Source: Betaproteobacteria bacterium (GTDB lineage Bacteria; Pseudomonadota; Gammaproteobacteria; Burkholderiales; Rhodocyclaceae). Taken from it: 5,457 bases of DNA. Under the pieces are notes generated by a model. It was not told the DNA's origin. It did not search any database and saw only the letters and a list, made by a program, of their open reading frames with translations. A program made the position numbers and the translations under genes. Positions 1-5,457 of this stretch are shown in pieces (position 1 is the first letter of the stretch; every line of letters begins with the position of its first letter). The stretch spans positions 1 through 5,457 of the forward strand of contig JAIFNM010000002.1 of the NCBI GenBank assembly GCA_020047725.1, given 5' to 3'.

Positions 1-630
1 GTTCGCGGCGACATGCAGGAGGTGATCCGCGCCGTGCTGCTTGACCCCGAAGCGAGACAAGGCAGCTCAGGCAAGCTGCGCGAACCCGTCTTGCGCCTTT
101 CGCAATGGATGCGCGCCTTCAACGCCCGCTCGGCGTCGGGCGACTATCTCATCGGCAACACCGACAATCCGGGCTTCTCCCTCGGGCAAAGCCCGCTGCG
201 CTCGCCGACCGTGTTCAACTTCTACCGCCCCGGCTACACCCCGCCGGGCACCTCCATTGCCCGCGCCAATCTGGTTGCACCGGAGATGCAGATCGTCAGC
301 GAAAGCTCGGTCGCAGGGTATGCGAATTTCATCCAGACCACCATCGAAGCCGGCGTCGGCCGTTCCGAAGGCGGCAAGCGCGATGTGCAGGCCGACTACA
401 GCGCACAGATGGCCATCGCGGATTCGGCCGAAAAACTCGTCGATTCGCTCGATCTGCTGCTCACCGGCAAGCGGCTTTCCACCGCCAGCCGAACGCGCAT
501 CGTCGACGCCGTTACTGCGATCAGCGTACCTTCCAACAATCCCGCCAATGCCGAAACGGCCAAACGCAACCGTGTCCGGCTCGCCACCCTGCTGATCATG
601 GTTTCGCCCGACTATCTGGTGCAAAAATAA
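1..630 (+). CDS. DUF1800 family protein, C-terminal part (5' end outside window)
   Basis: Open reading frame entering from the left edge in frame 1 and ending at TAA 628-630; about 209 codons are visible. The family is usually some 450-600 residues long, so roughly the last third to half is present. The ATG at 13 is internal, because the preceding codons (V-R-G-D) read smoothly into the family pattern. Recognition rests on the stretch SPLRSPTVFNFYRPGY (codons from about 193-240), typical of the C-terminal part of DUF1800, on the opening 'RGDMQEVIRAVLLDPEAR' and on the closing 'SPDYLVQK'. The biochemical role of DUF1800 is not established; members are commonly exported and paired with DUF1501 proteins. 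The stop codon overlaps the ribosome binding site (AAGGAG, 629-634) of the next gene, so the two are very likely co-transcribed and coupled. No frameshift or internal stop is seen. Confidence 0.88.
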   Translation, partial: VRGDMQEVIRAVLLDPEARQGSSGKLREPVLRLSQWMRAFNARSASGDYLIGNTDNPGFSLGQSPLRSPTVFNFYRPGYTPPGTSIARANLVAPEMQIVSESSVAGYANFIQTTIEAGVGRSEGGKRDVQADYSAQMAIADSAEKLVDSLDLLLTGKRLSTASRTRIVDAVTAISVPSNNPANAETAKRNRVRLATLLIMVSPDYLVQK

Positions 631-639
631 GGAGAGGAC

Positions 640-2037
640 ATGAACAACGCCTCCCGCCGCGAATTCCTGCGTCGCCTCGGCGCCCTCAGCCTGCTCCGGG
701 CCGGCGCACCGCTTGGCCTGCAGCTTGCCGGCATTGGCGCGGCAGCCGCCGCCAACGCACCGGAAGACTACCGCGCACTGGTCTGCCTGTTCATGATGGG
801 CGCCAACGACGCGCACAACACTGTCGTGCCTTCCGACAAAGCGTCCTACGATACCTACGCCGCCGCACGAAGCTCGATTGCCCTGCCACGCGAAACCCTG
901 CTGCCGATTCACCCGGTCAACACTAGCGGCGGACGCGAGCTGGCCCTGCATCCCGCGCTGTTGCCATTGCAAAGCCTTTTCGAACGCCAGCAGGCCGCCA
1001 TCCTCGCCAACGTCGGCCCATTGCTTGTTCCGATCAAGGATGCCGCGACGTTCAAGAACACGAGCATTGCGCGCCCGCCCAAGCTTTTTTCGCATAACGA
1101 CCAGCAAGCCATCTGGCAGTCGTTTTCGCCGGAAGGCGCCAAGCTCGGCTGGGGCGGCCGTCTGGCCGACCTGCTCAGCGCACGCAATGGCAAGCACATG
1201 TTCACGGCCATCTCCACCTCGGGCAACGCTGTCTTTCTGGCCAGCGACAAGACCGTGCAGTACCAGATTTCCAACAGCGGCGCCATCGGCTTTAACCGCT
1301 CGGCGGCGAATCAACTGTTCGGCTCGGCCAAAGGCGCGGAGGCTTTGCGTGCGCAAATCGCCATGGCCGGAGACGATCTGCTGCAGACGGAATACGCCAG
1401 CATCGTCAATCGCTCGGTTGAAACCCACGGTCTGGTTTCTGCCGCCCTCGCCAGACTCCCCGAAACTGACCCACGCATCGCGCTGCCCGCCGATCTGGCG
1501 CAAGACAAACTGGCGCAGCAACTGCGCATCGTCGCGCGCATGATCGGCGTTCGGAAGGACGAAAACATCCAGCAACGCCGGCAGGTGTTTTTCGTGTCGC
1601 TGGGCGGTTTCGACACGCACGACCATCAACTCGGCAAACACTCCGAACTGCTGGGTTCGGTCGCCAGTTCAGTCGCCTATTTCCAACAGAGCATGGAGAA
1701 CCTGGGCATCGCCAAAAACGTGACGCTGTTCACCGCCTCGGATTTCGGCCGCGCGCTGCTCTCCAACGGCGACGGTTCCGATCACGGCTGGGGCGGGCAC
1801 CACTTCATCGTCGGCGGCGCCGTCCAGGGAGGGAAAATCTATGGGCAGTTCCCCGACGTCGCCCTGAACACGACCACCGACGTCGGCAACGGCCGCCTGC
1901 TCCCGACCACGGCGGTCGATCAGTACGCGGCCACGCTGGCGCTCTGGATGGGCGTCGCGGACGCCGACCTGTCACTCGTGCTGCCCAACATCGGCAACTT
2001 CAGTCAGCGCGATCTGGGATTCATGACGGCAAGCTGA
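640..2037 (+). CDS. DUF1501 family protein, Tat-exported
   Basis: Complete gene of 465 codons, ATG 640 to TGA 2035-2037, with AAGGAG at 629-634 and a 5-base spacer supporting this start. The N-terminus is a twin-arginine signal: S5-R6-R7-E8-F9-L10, then a moderately hydrophobic Ala/Leu/Gly stretch and an A-N-A site near residue 40, which predicts export of a folded protein to the periplasm or cell surface. Family hallmarks are CLFMMGANDAHNTVVP (about residues 49-64), SLGGFDTHDHQ (320-330) and SDFGRALLSNGDGSDHGWGG (367-386), followed by HHFIVGGAVQGG. DUF1501 proteins belong to an alkaline phosphatase/sulfatase-like superfamily, and the conserved Asp/His residues would fit metal or phosphate chemistry, but no activity is known. 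Length is normal for the family. It lies 9 bases after the DUF1800 gene. No convincing terminator follows the stop. Confidence 0.9.
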   Translation: MNNASRREFLRRLGALSLLRAGAPLGLQLAGIGAAAAANAPEDYRALVCLFMMGANDAHNTVVPSDKASYDTYAAARSSIALPRETLLPIHPVNTSGGRELALHPALLPLQSLFERQQAAILANVGPLLVPIKDAATFKNTSIARPPKLFSHNDQQAIWQSFSPEGAKLGWGGRLADLLSARNGKHMFTAISTSGNAVFLASDKTVQYQISNSGAIGFNRSAANQLFGSAKGAEALRAQIAMAGDDLLQTEYASIVNRSVETHGLVSAALARLPETDPRIALPADLAQDKLAQQLRIVARMIGVRKDENIQQRRQVFFVSLGGFDTHDHQLGKHSELLGSVASSVAYFQQSMENLGIAKNVTLFTASDFGRALLSNGDGSDHGWGGHHFIVGGAVQGGKIYGQFPDVALNTTTDVGNGRLLPTTAVDQYAATLALWMGVADADLSLVLPNIGNFSQRDLGFMTAS

Positions 2038-2215
2038 AGCAAAACGAGCTTTCAGAGTATCGGGCAGACGAAGCCTGATTGCAGATTAGAGCTCGTCCGA
2101 ATAAAGAACCGGTTCCTGTGTGAGCGAGCAAAGGCGGGACTTCCGATTCTCTTGCTGCGGCTCGGCGTGCCATTCCGAGGTTGATGGTGCGTAGCATATT
2201 CGCCTGTCCCAGTTC

Positions 2216-2381
2216 GACCGATTGTGTTGAATAACTCGCTTTTTCTTTGCAGCTATTCAAAGCGACGAAAATCGACCTTCAGAATCGCTTCATTTCCAAC
2301 GATTGTCGGCTGGGGAAAGGTCAAGTCACCCTCAAAAATCATCAAAAAATCCGAAAGCAGAGTTTTTCAACAGAATCGGTC
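2216..2381. mobile_element. MITE-like or collapsed IS segment with 22-bp inverted repeats
   Basis: The left arm at 2216-2237 (starts GACCGATTGTGTTGAATAAC) and the right arm at 2360-2381 (reverse complement starts GACCGATTCTGTTGAAAAAC) match at 20 of 22 positions; both continue inward with GCTTT, offset by one base. The 122 bases between are non-coding and AT-rich, too short for any transposase. Small size, paired near-identical ends and lack of genes are the signature of a miniature inverted-repeat element or an insertion sequence reduced to its two ends. The arm sequence resembles transposase-bound IS ends in general, but I cannot assign a family. No flanking target duplication is evident (AGTTC before, CATAC after), so either it has decayed or the true tips lie a few bases away. 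Confidence 0.55.
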
Positions 2382-2467
2382 CATACCGACCATTCGATTC
2401 TCAAGGGTTCCAAGAGCAGGTTTCCGAGCACAGCAGTCTCAACGATAGCTCTGCCACTGAGTGTTCG

Positions 2468-2499
2468 TCGGCCTTATGTGGAGCTCCACATAAGGCCGA
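2468..2499. repeat. perfect 32-bp palindrome, probable recombinase site at RIT left end
   Basis: The 16-base arm TCGGCCTTATGTGGAG is followed immediately by its exact reverse complement, centred between 2483 and 2484. The core is TTATGTGGAGCTCCACATAA (2474-2493). A loopless perfect palindrome fits a site bound by a protein dimer, such as two tyrosine recombinase protomers on inverted half-sites, better than a transcription terminator: there is no loop and no T-run. Single-arm copies of the core recur nearby, always upstream of the recombinase genes, supporting a link to the RIT element. That recombinases bind here is inference. Confidence 0.7.
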
Positions 2500-2603
2500 T
2501 TATGTAGATTCCTCGATTATGTTGAGCTTCTGGCAACACGGTGCGGAGAAGCTCGTACCCCTGGGACTTGCTGGCGGTTGATGGAGTTTTGAGCTCGACA
2601 TAA
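2474..2603. repeat. cluster of TTATGTNGAGCT motifs in both orientations
   Basis: Four 12-base copies match TTATGTNGAGCT exactly apart from the free position: 2474-2485 (+, N=G), 2482-2493 (-, N=G, sharing AGCT with the first), 2517-2528 (+, N=T) and 2592-2603 (-, N=C). A degenerate fifth, TTATGTAGATTC, lies at 2500-2511 (+). All are within 130 bases directly upstream of the recombinase genes and none was noticed elsewhere in the window. A repeated motif in mixed orientation at the edge of a recombinase operon is what a set of core and accessory recombinase-binding sites would look like. The last copy is only 45 bases ahead of the ritA start, where binding could also repress the operon. Confidence 0.65.
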
Positions 2604-2604
2604 T
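2578..2604 (+). promoter_or_regulatory. possible promoter of the recombinase operon
   Basis: TTGATG at 2578-2583 and CATAAT at 2599-2604 resemble -35 and -10 boxes, but the 15-base spacer is shorter than the preferred 16-18. It is placed correctly, ending 44 bases before the ritA start. The -10-like box lies in the motif copy at 2592-2603, so a recombinase bound there would block transcription; this autoregulation is inference. No better sigma-70-type pair was seen in the 150 bases upstream of ritA. Confidence 0.3.
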
Positions 2605-2608
2605 TTCA

Positions 2609-2646
2609 GTGTTCTCCTGAAGTGGAGTTTTCACTCCAGGAGACAC
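2609..2646 (+). promoter_or_regulatory. leader hairpin enclosing the ritA ribosome binding site
   Basis: In the transcript, 2609-2618 (GTGTTCTCCT) pairs with 2638-2646 (AGGAGACAC) with a single bulged T, and an inner GGAGT(TTTC)ACTCC stem occupies 2624-2637; five bases (2619-2623) bulge between them. The Shine-Dalgarno AGGAG at 2638-2642 lies wholly in the outer stem, so translation of ritA may be held low. An alternative pairing, CTCC 2614-2617 with GGAG 2624-2627, would release it. The AGGAG lies 6 bases ahead of ATG 2649 and decides that start over the in-frame GTG at 2622. Confidence 0.45.
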
Positions 2647-2648
2647 TC

Positions 2649-3605
2649 ATGAACCGAATCTCACCGCCCCGGAGCGCGCAGCGTGTGCGCTCTTCTGCAG
2701 AGCGCCCCGACGCCATCGCCGACGAACTGCGTCGGTACAACGACCACCTGCGTGACGTCCGCGGCCTTGCGGCAGAAACGCGTCGCAACCGTTGCCGCAT
2801 CGTCGGGCAGTTTTTGCGAAAGAAGTTCGCTGGTGGTGTCGTCACCATGGCCAAGCTACGTGCAGTCGATATTCGCCGCTTCATCGCTCGGCAACTGGGG
2901 GAGAGCCCCTCGCATTCTGCCGCCGCTCAAGTCGCAACAGCCCTGCGAAGTTACCTCCGCTACCGGATTGTCTGCGGTGATTCGGTTGCCGGGTTGAGCG
3001 CGGCTATTTCCTCGCCGGTGCAGTGGAAGCTTGCATCACTGCCTCGTGCCCTCAAGCCGGACGAAGTTCAACAGCTGCTCGCCGCACTGCCTTACGGACG
3101 CAAGCCACGGCGAGGCTATGCCATCGTCCGCTGCGCACTGGACATGGGGCTGCGCGCCGGAGAGATCGCGAACCTGTCGATTGACGACATCGACTGGCGC
3201 GAAGGCACGGTCACGCTGAAGGGCACGAAGTCGCGACGACAGGACATCCTGCCACTGCCGATGACCACCGGACAAGCCTTGGCGGATTACCTGCAGCATG
3301 AGCGCCCGGCAACCGCGAGCCGGGCACTCTTCCTTTGCCGCCGCGAATTGCGTGACCTCCCGGTCACAACCCATGTGATTCATAACGTGATCCGCCGCGC
3401 CTGCCAACGGGCCGGCTTGCCTGGTTCCGGATCGCATGTGCTGCGCCACACACTGGCATGTCGCCTTGTCGAGAACGGCAGCTCGCTCAAGGAGGTTGCC
3501 GATGTCTTGCGGCACCGGTCTCTGGAAACCACCCGGATCTACGCCAAGCTCGACACGCCAAATCTCGCCGGGGTCGCGTTACCTTGGCCGGGGAGCGAAT
3601 CATGA
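2649..3605 (+). CDS. ritA: tyrosine recombinase, first gene of the RIT trio, intact
   Basis: A 318-residue site-specific recombinase of the phage integrase/XerCD type, expected to cut and rejoin DNA through a 3'-phosphotyrosine intermediate. Residues about 21-115 form the helical core-binding domain and about 135-305 the catalytic domain. The catalytic set is complete: R169 (MGLRAGE), K194 (GTKSRR), H263 and R266 (HVLRH), H289 (LRHRS) and the nucleophile Y298 (TRIYAK), nine residues after H289 as in XerD. ATG 2649 is chosen because AGGAG lies 6 bases upstream; an in-frame GTG at 2622 would add nine residues but lacks a comparable site. The TGA stop (3603-3605) overlaps the ritB ATG (3602-3604) as ATGA, implying translational coupling. 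Expression may be limited by the leader hairpin. The gene name follows position in the trio; family membership is secure, the RitA label somewhat less so. Confidence 0.85.
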   Translation: MNRISPPRSAQRVRSSAERPDAIADELRRYNDHLRDVRGLAAETRRNRCRIVGQFLRKKFAGGVVTMAKLRAVDIRRFIARQLGESPSHSAAAQVATALRSYLRYRIVCGDSVAGLSAAISSPVQWKLASLPRALKPDEVQQLLAALPYGRKPRRGYAIVRCALDMGLRAGEIANLSIDDIDWREGTVTLKGTKSRRQDILPLPMTTGQALADYLQHERPATASRALFLCRRELRDLPVTTHVIHNVIRRACQRAGLPGSGSHVLRHTLACRLVENGSSLKEVADVLRHRSLETTRIYAKLDTPNLAGVALPWPGSES

Positions 3606-4576
3606 GCCGGCGCCAAAGCCTGTAGGCCAGAGTCGACGATTATCTGGCCGAGCGTCGCCGTCAGGGTTTCCACCTGCGCTCCCGTGATGCCTTCCTCTCT
3701 GGCTTTGCCCGCTTCGTCGAGGCCAAGTGCCATCGAGGTCCGCTGACGGCGGAGCTCATGGTCGAATGGGTGCGTGCCGGCAAGAGCGGCAATGGCGATG
3801 CGGGCACCTGGGCGCGGAGTTGGGGACGGCTGCGGCACTTTATCTGCTACCTGCAGCAGTTCGAGCCGGACACCGAGATTCCCGAGGCATCACACTTCGG
3901 TCCGGAACCCGGCCGCGTTGCGCCGCACATCTATCGTGACGACGAGATCGACGACTTGCTCGCTGCGGCACGCAGACTCGGCCCCGCCGGCAGCCTTCGG
4001 CCGTTTACCTACGAAACCTTGTTCGGCCTGATGGCCTCGACCGGACTGCGCGTTTCCGAAGCCATTCACCTACGTGATGCGGATGTCGACCTCAAGTGCG
4101 GGATGCTGACGATCCGGCAGACCAAGTTCGCAAAGTCCCGGCAACTGCCGATCCATCCCAGCATAGTCACGGCGCTGGCGCGCTACCGGAAACGACGCGA
4201 ACGGCATCTTCCGACGGCAGCCGGCATGCCATTTCTGATCGGCAGTCGCGGCCGCCGACTGGGGCTGGCGCTTGGCGAGCGACAGGCGCACCGTGTCTTT
4301 ACCAGCCTGCGCGACGGCCTCGGCTGGATCAATCGCGGCGGACACGAGGCACCGCGACTGCACGACTTGCGCCACACTTTTGCCGTCCGACGTTTGGTCC
4401 GCTGGTATGCCGACGGTACGGATGTCGACCAGAAGATGCTGGCGCTGTCGACCTACATGGGCCATGCCGAGATCTTCTACACATACTGGTATCTCACCGC
4501 CGTTCCCGAGTTGATGGCGATCGCTGCCGGCCGGTTCGAGCAATTCGCCGATCTCGCGGGAGATGATGATGCGTAG
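3602..4576 (+). pseudogene. ritB: tyrosine recombinase, second of the RIT trio, amber stop at codon 8
   Basis: The expected start, ATG 3602, overlaps the ritA stop and has GGAG at 3592-3595 with a 6-base spacer. It reads M-S-R-R-Q-S-L and then TAG at 3623-3625, after which the same frame continues with family-like sequence (ARVDDYLAERRRQGFHLRSR) to TAG 4574-4576; full length would be about 324 codons. A CAG to TAG change is the simplest origin. No ATG, GTG or TTG occurs in frame before ATG 3758, so an internal start would remove about 52 residues of the core-binding domain. The catalytic domain is complete in full-length numbering: R150 (TGLRVSE), K178 (KFAKSR), H254 and R257 (LHDLRHTF), H288 (YMGHAE) and Y297 (TYWYLT), again nine residues after the His. 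The reading frame is otherwise unbroken, so the stop looks recent. Readthrough by a suppressor tRNA or a sequencing error would restore the gene. Confidence 0.8.
4558..4571 (+). promoter_or_regulatory. ribosome binding site and triple ATG choosing the ritC start
   Basis: GGGAG (4558-4562) is followed directly by ATGATGATG. Only the third ATG (4569) has a usable 6-base gap; the first has none and the second has three. The signal lies inside the ritB coding end, so ritC depends on coupled translation. Confidence 0.55.
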
Positions 4577-5447
4577 GCAAGCCAAACCACCACCATCGTT
4601 TCCCGCCCTCGTGCAAGCCTTCTTCGTCGAGCACCTGACGCAACAACGCGCACTCAGCCCACAGACGGTTGCCGCCTACCGGGATGCCTTCATGCTCTTC
4701 CTGGGCTTTGCCGAGGCGCGCCTTCGTCGGTCGCCGGCGCTGATCACGCTCGCCGACATCACGCCGGACCTGATCATGGCCTTCCTCGATTATCTGGAAC
4801 GCGAGCGACACAACAGCGTGCGCAGCCGGAATGCCCGTCTCGCGGCGCTGCGTTCGTTCCTGAAGTTCGCCGCACACCGCGACGTGTCATCGCTGCAGGT
4901 GATCGAGCACGCGCTCGGTGTTCCGGCAAAGCGCTTCGAGCGCCCGATGCTCGGCTATCTGTCCCGGGAGGAAATGCTGGCGGTGATCGGAACGCCGGAT
5001 GGAACATGGTTCAGCCAACGAGACCATGTGTTGCTGCTGTTGCTCTACAACACCGGTGCGCGGGTTTCTGAAATCGTCGGCGTCAAGGTCGGCGAGGTGG
5101 TACTCGACGATGGGGGCGCGTGTGTTCATCTTCACGGCAAGGGACGCAAGCAGCGCAGCGTGCCGCTGTGGCGTTCGACCGTCAGGGCGATTCGGGCCTG
5201 GCTTCGGCGAAATCCGCAGTTTGATTCGGACTCTCCATTGTTACCCAATCGGGACGGCCAAGCGATGTCGCGATGGAACGTGATGCAGCGACTGGATCAC
5301 GCAGTACAGCTTGCCGCAGGATCTTGCCCCGATTTGGCGAAACGCCACATCTCGCCGCATGTGATTCGCCACTATCTACCCCTCCTGACTATGTCTGGTG
5401 CGTTCTCGATTGCTAGGTTTTTAGGCAACTGTTTGAGCCCCGGATAG
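4569..5447 (+). pseudogene. ritC: tyrosine recombinase, third of the RIT trio, 3' end replaced
   Basis: A XerC/D-like recombinase with an N-terminal core-binding domain (about residues 8-105, containing ALSPQTVAAYRDAF) and the start of the catalytic domain: R165 (NTGARVSE), K191 (HGKGRKQR), H264 and R267 (SPHVIRH). After H268 (5372) the frame runs into 24 unrelated residues (YLPLLTMSGAFS...) and stops at 5445-5447, so the last His/Trp box and the tyrosine nucleophile are absent. Relatives continue for roughly another 50 residues. The product should be catalytically dead. Three ATGs are in tandem (4563, 4566, 4569); GGGAG at 4558-4562 favours 4569, whose 6-base spacer matches the other two genes. 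ATG 4569 overlaps the ritB stop by 8 bases, so the ritB amber codon should also lower ritC translation. Confidence 0.8.
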
Positions 5448-5457
5448 ACATAGTCTG
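5373..5457. mobile_element. foreign sequence joined to ritC, possible end of an insertion
   Basis: From 5373 the sequence no longer encodes the conserved RitC C-terminus in any frame, nor does it show high-GC coding bias. It contains GACTATGTCT at 5387-5396 and its exact reverse complement AGACATAGTC at 5446-5455. An abrupt junction within a conserved box, followed by inverted repeats, suggests the end of another mobile element, but only 85 bases are visible and no family can be assigned. Deletion or recombination with other DNA is the alternative. Confidence 0.45.
5387..5455. repeat. 10-bp inverted repeat, 49-base spacing, in the foreign tail
   Basis: The left arm GACTATGTCT (5387-5396) and right arm AGACATAGTC (5446-5455) are exact reverse complements. 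The arms are followed inward by GG and preceded by CCGGAT respectively, so symmetry nearly continues with a 4-base offset. This could be a subterminal transposase-binding pair or a hairpin; the window ends too soon to tell. Confidence 0.5.

Larger units (their letters stand above)
2038..2608. other. gene-poor spacer between host operon and recombinase genes
   Basis: About 570 bases without a supportable gene. Base composition is clearly more AT-rich than the flanking genes from about 2224 to 2400. Short open frames on both strands have no recognisable protein pattern and no good ribosome binding site. The first part (2038-2215) shows only a weak hairpin over the DUF1501 stop and a 10-bp palindrome GAACCGGTTC at 2106-2115. 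The middle part is the inverted-repeat-bounded segment 2216-2381. The last part contains the 32-bp palindrome and the related recombinase-site-like motifs. The left boundary of the RIT element must lie somewhere in this spacer, but the sequence alone does not fix it. Confidence 0.75.
2468..5372 (+). mobile_element. RIT (recombinase in trio) element, right end missing
   Basis: Three different tyrosine recombinases lie head to tail on one strand with overlapping start and stop codons (4 and 8 bases). This is the diagnostic layout of RIT elements, mobile units known from many proteobacteria whose three recombinases are conserved in order. The left edge given is the palindrome, the outermost structured sequence I can tie to the element; the real end may be further left. 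The right edge is set where ritC departs from the family and unrelated sequence begins, so the right end of the element lies outside the window or is lost. Two of the three genes are damaged, so this copy is unlikely to move unaided. Confidence 0.8.

Noticed and set aside
67..1641. Long open frame on the minus strand (524 codons)
   Set aside because: It lies antisense to the DUF1800 and DUF1501 genes, whose family motifs are clear. Long antisense frames are expected from high-GC codon bias, and the translation has no recognisable domain.
2031..2051. Possible terminator after the DUF1501 gene (AAGCT ... AGCTT)
   Set aside because: The stem is only five base pairs with an 11-base loop and no T-run follows.
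2089..2105. Degenerate copy of the RIT motif (GAGCTCGTCCGAATAA)
   Set aside because: It needs a three-base insertion and a mismatch to align with AGCTCGACATAA, so chance similarity is likely.
2021..2260. Minus-strand 79-codon frame in the spacer
   Set aside because: No family pattern or good ribosome binding site; it crosses the inverted repeat of the MITE-like segment and the DUF1501 stop.
2224..2581. Three overlapping plus-strand short frames in the spacer
   Set aside because: They run through the MITE-like segment and the palindrome, differ in frame, and look like random translation with no conserved pattern.
2622..2648. GTG at 2622 as the ritA start
   Set aside because: It lies inside the leader hairpin without a suitably placed ribosome binding site, whereas ATG 2649 has AGGAG six bases upstream.
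5397..5457. Group II intron 5' end suggested by GTGCG at 5399
   Set aside because: The bases after GTGCG do not follow the usual intron domain I pattern and too little sequence is visible.

Overview
The window is GC-rich DNA with proteobacterial codon use, and a Rhodocyclales-type betaproteobacterium would fit. That placement rests on base composition and gene families only; no taxonomic marker is present. It has two unrelated halves joined by an AT-richer, gene-poor spacer of about 0.6 kb.

Left half (1-2037): the 3' part of a DUF1800 gene is followed after 9 bases by a complete DUF1501 gene with a twin-arginine (Tat) export signal. These two families commonly travel together as an exported pair of unknown biochemical function. 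They look like one transcription unit belonging to the host chromosome.

Spacer (2038-2608): there are no convincing genes. It holds a roughly 166-base non-coding segment bounded by 22-bp inverted repeats (20/22 matching), which resembles a MITE or a collapsed insertion sequence. A second structured zone follows: a perfect 32-bp palindrome plus three further copies of its arm, consensus TTATGTNGAGCT with one copy degenerate, just ahead of the recombinase genes.

Right half (2649-5372): three consecutive, overlapping tyrosine recombinase genes on the same strand form a RIT (recombinase in trio) element, here named ritA, ritB and ritC by order. ritA is intact with all catalytic residues. ritB carries an in-frame amber codon at position 8 but is otherwise conserved through its tyrosine nucleophile. 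ritC is cut off right after its HxxR box, at about 5372, where unrelated sequence begins; it has lost the last His/Trp box and the tyrosine. The trio is normally translationally coupled and its products are thought to act together, so this copy is probably inactive by itself, although its ritA and its DNA sites could still matter.

Right edge (5373-5457): foreign DNA of unknown origin with a 10-bp inverted repeat (5387-5396 and 5446-5455), probably the end of another mobile element that inserted into ritC. The window therefore records stacked mobile DNA next to a host operon: a MITE-like segment, a RIT element, and an insertion into the RIT.
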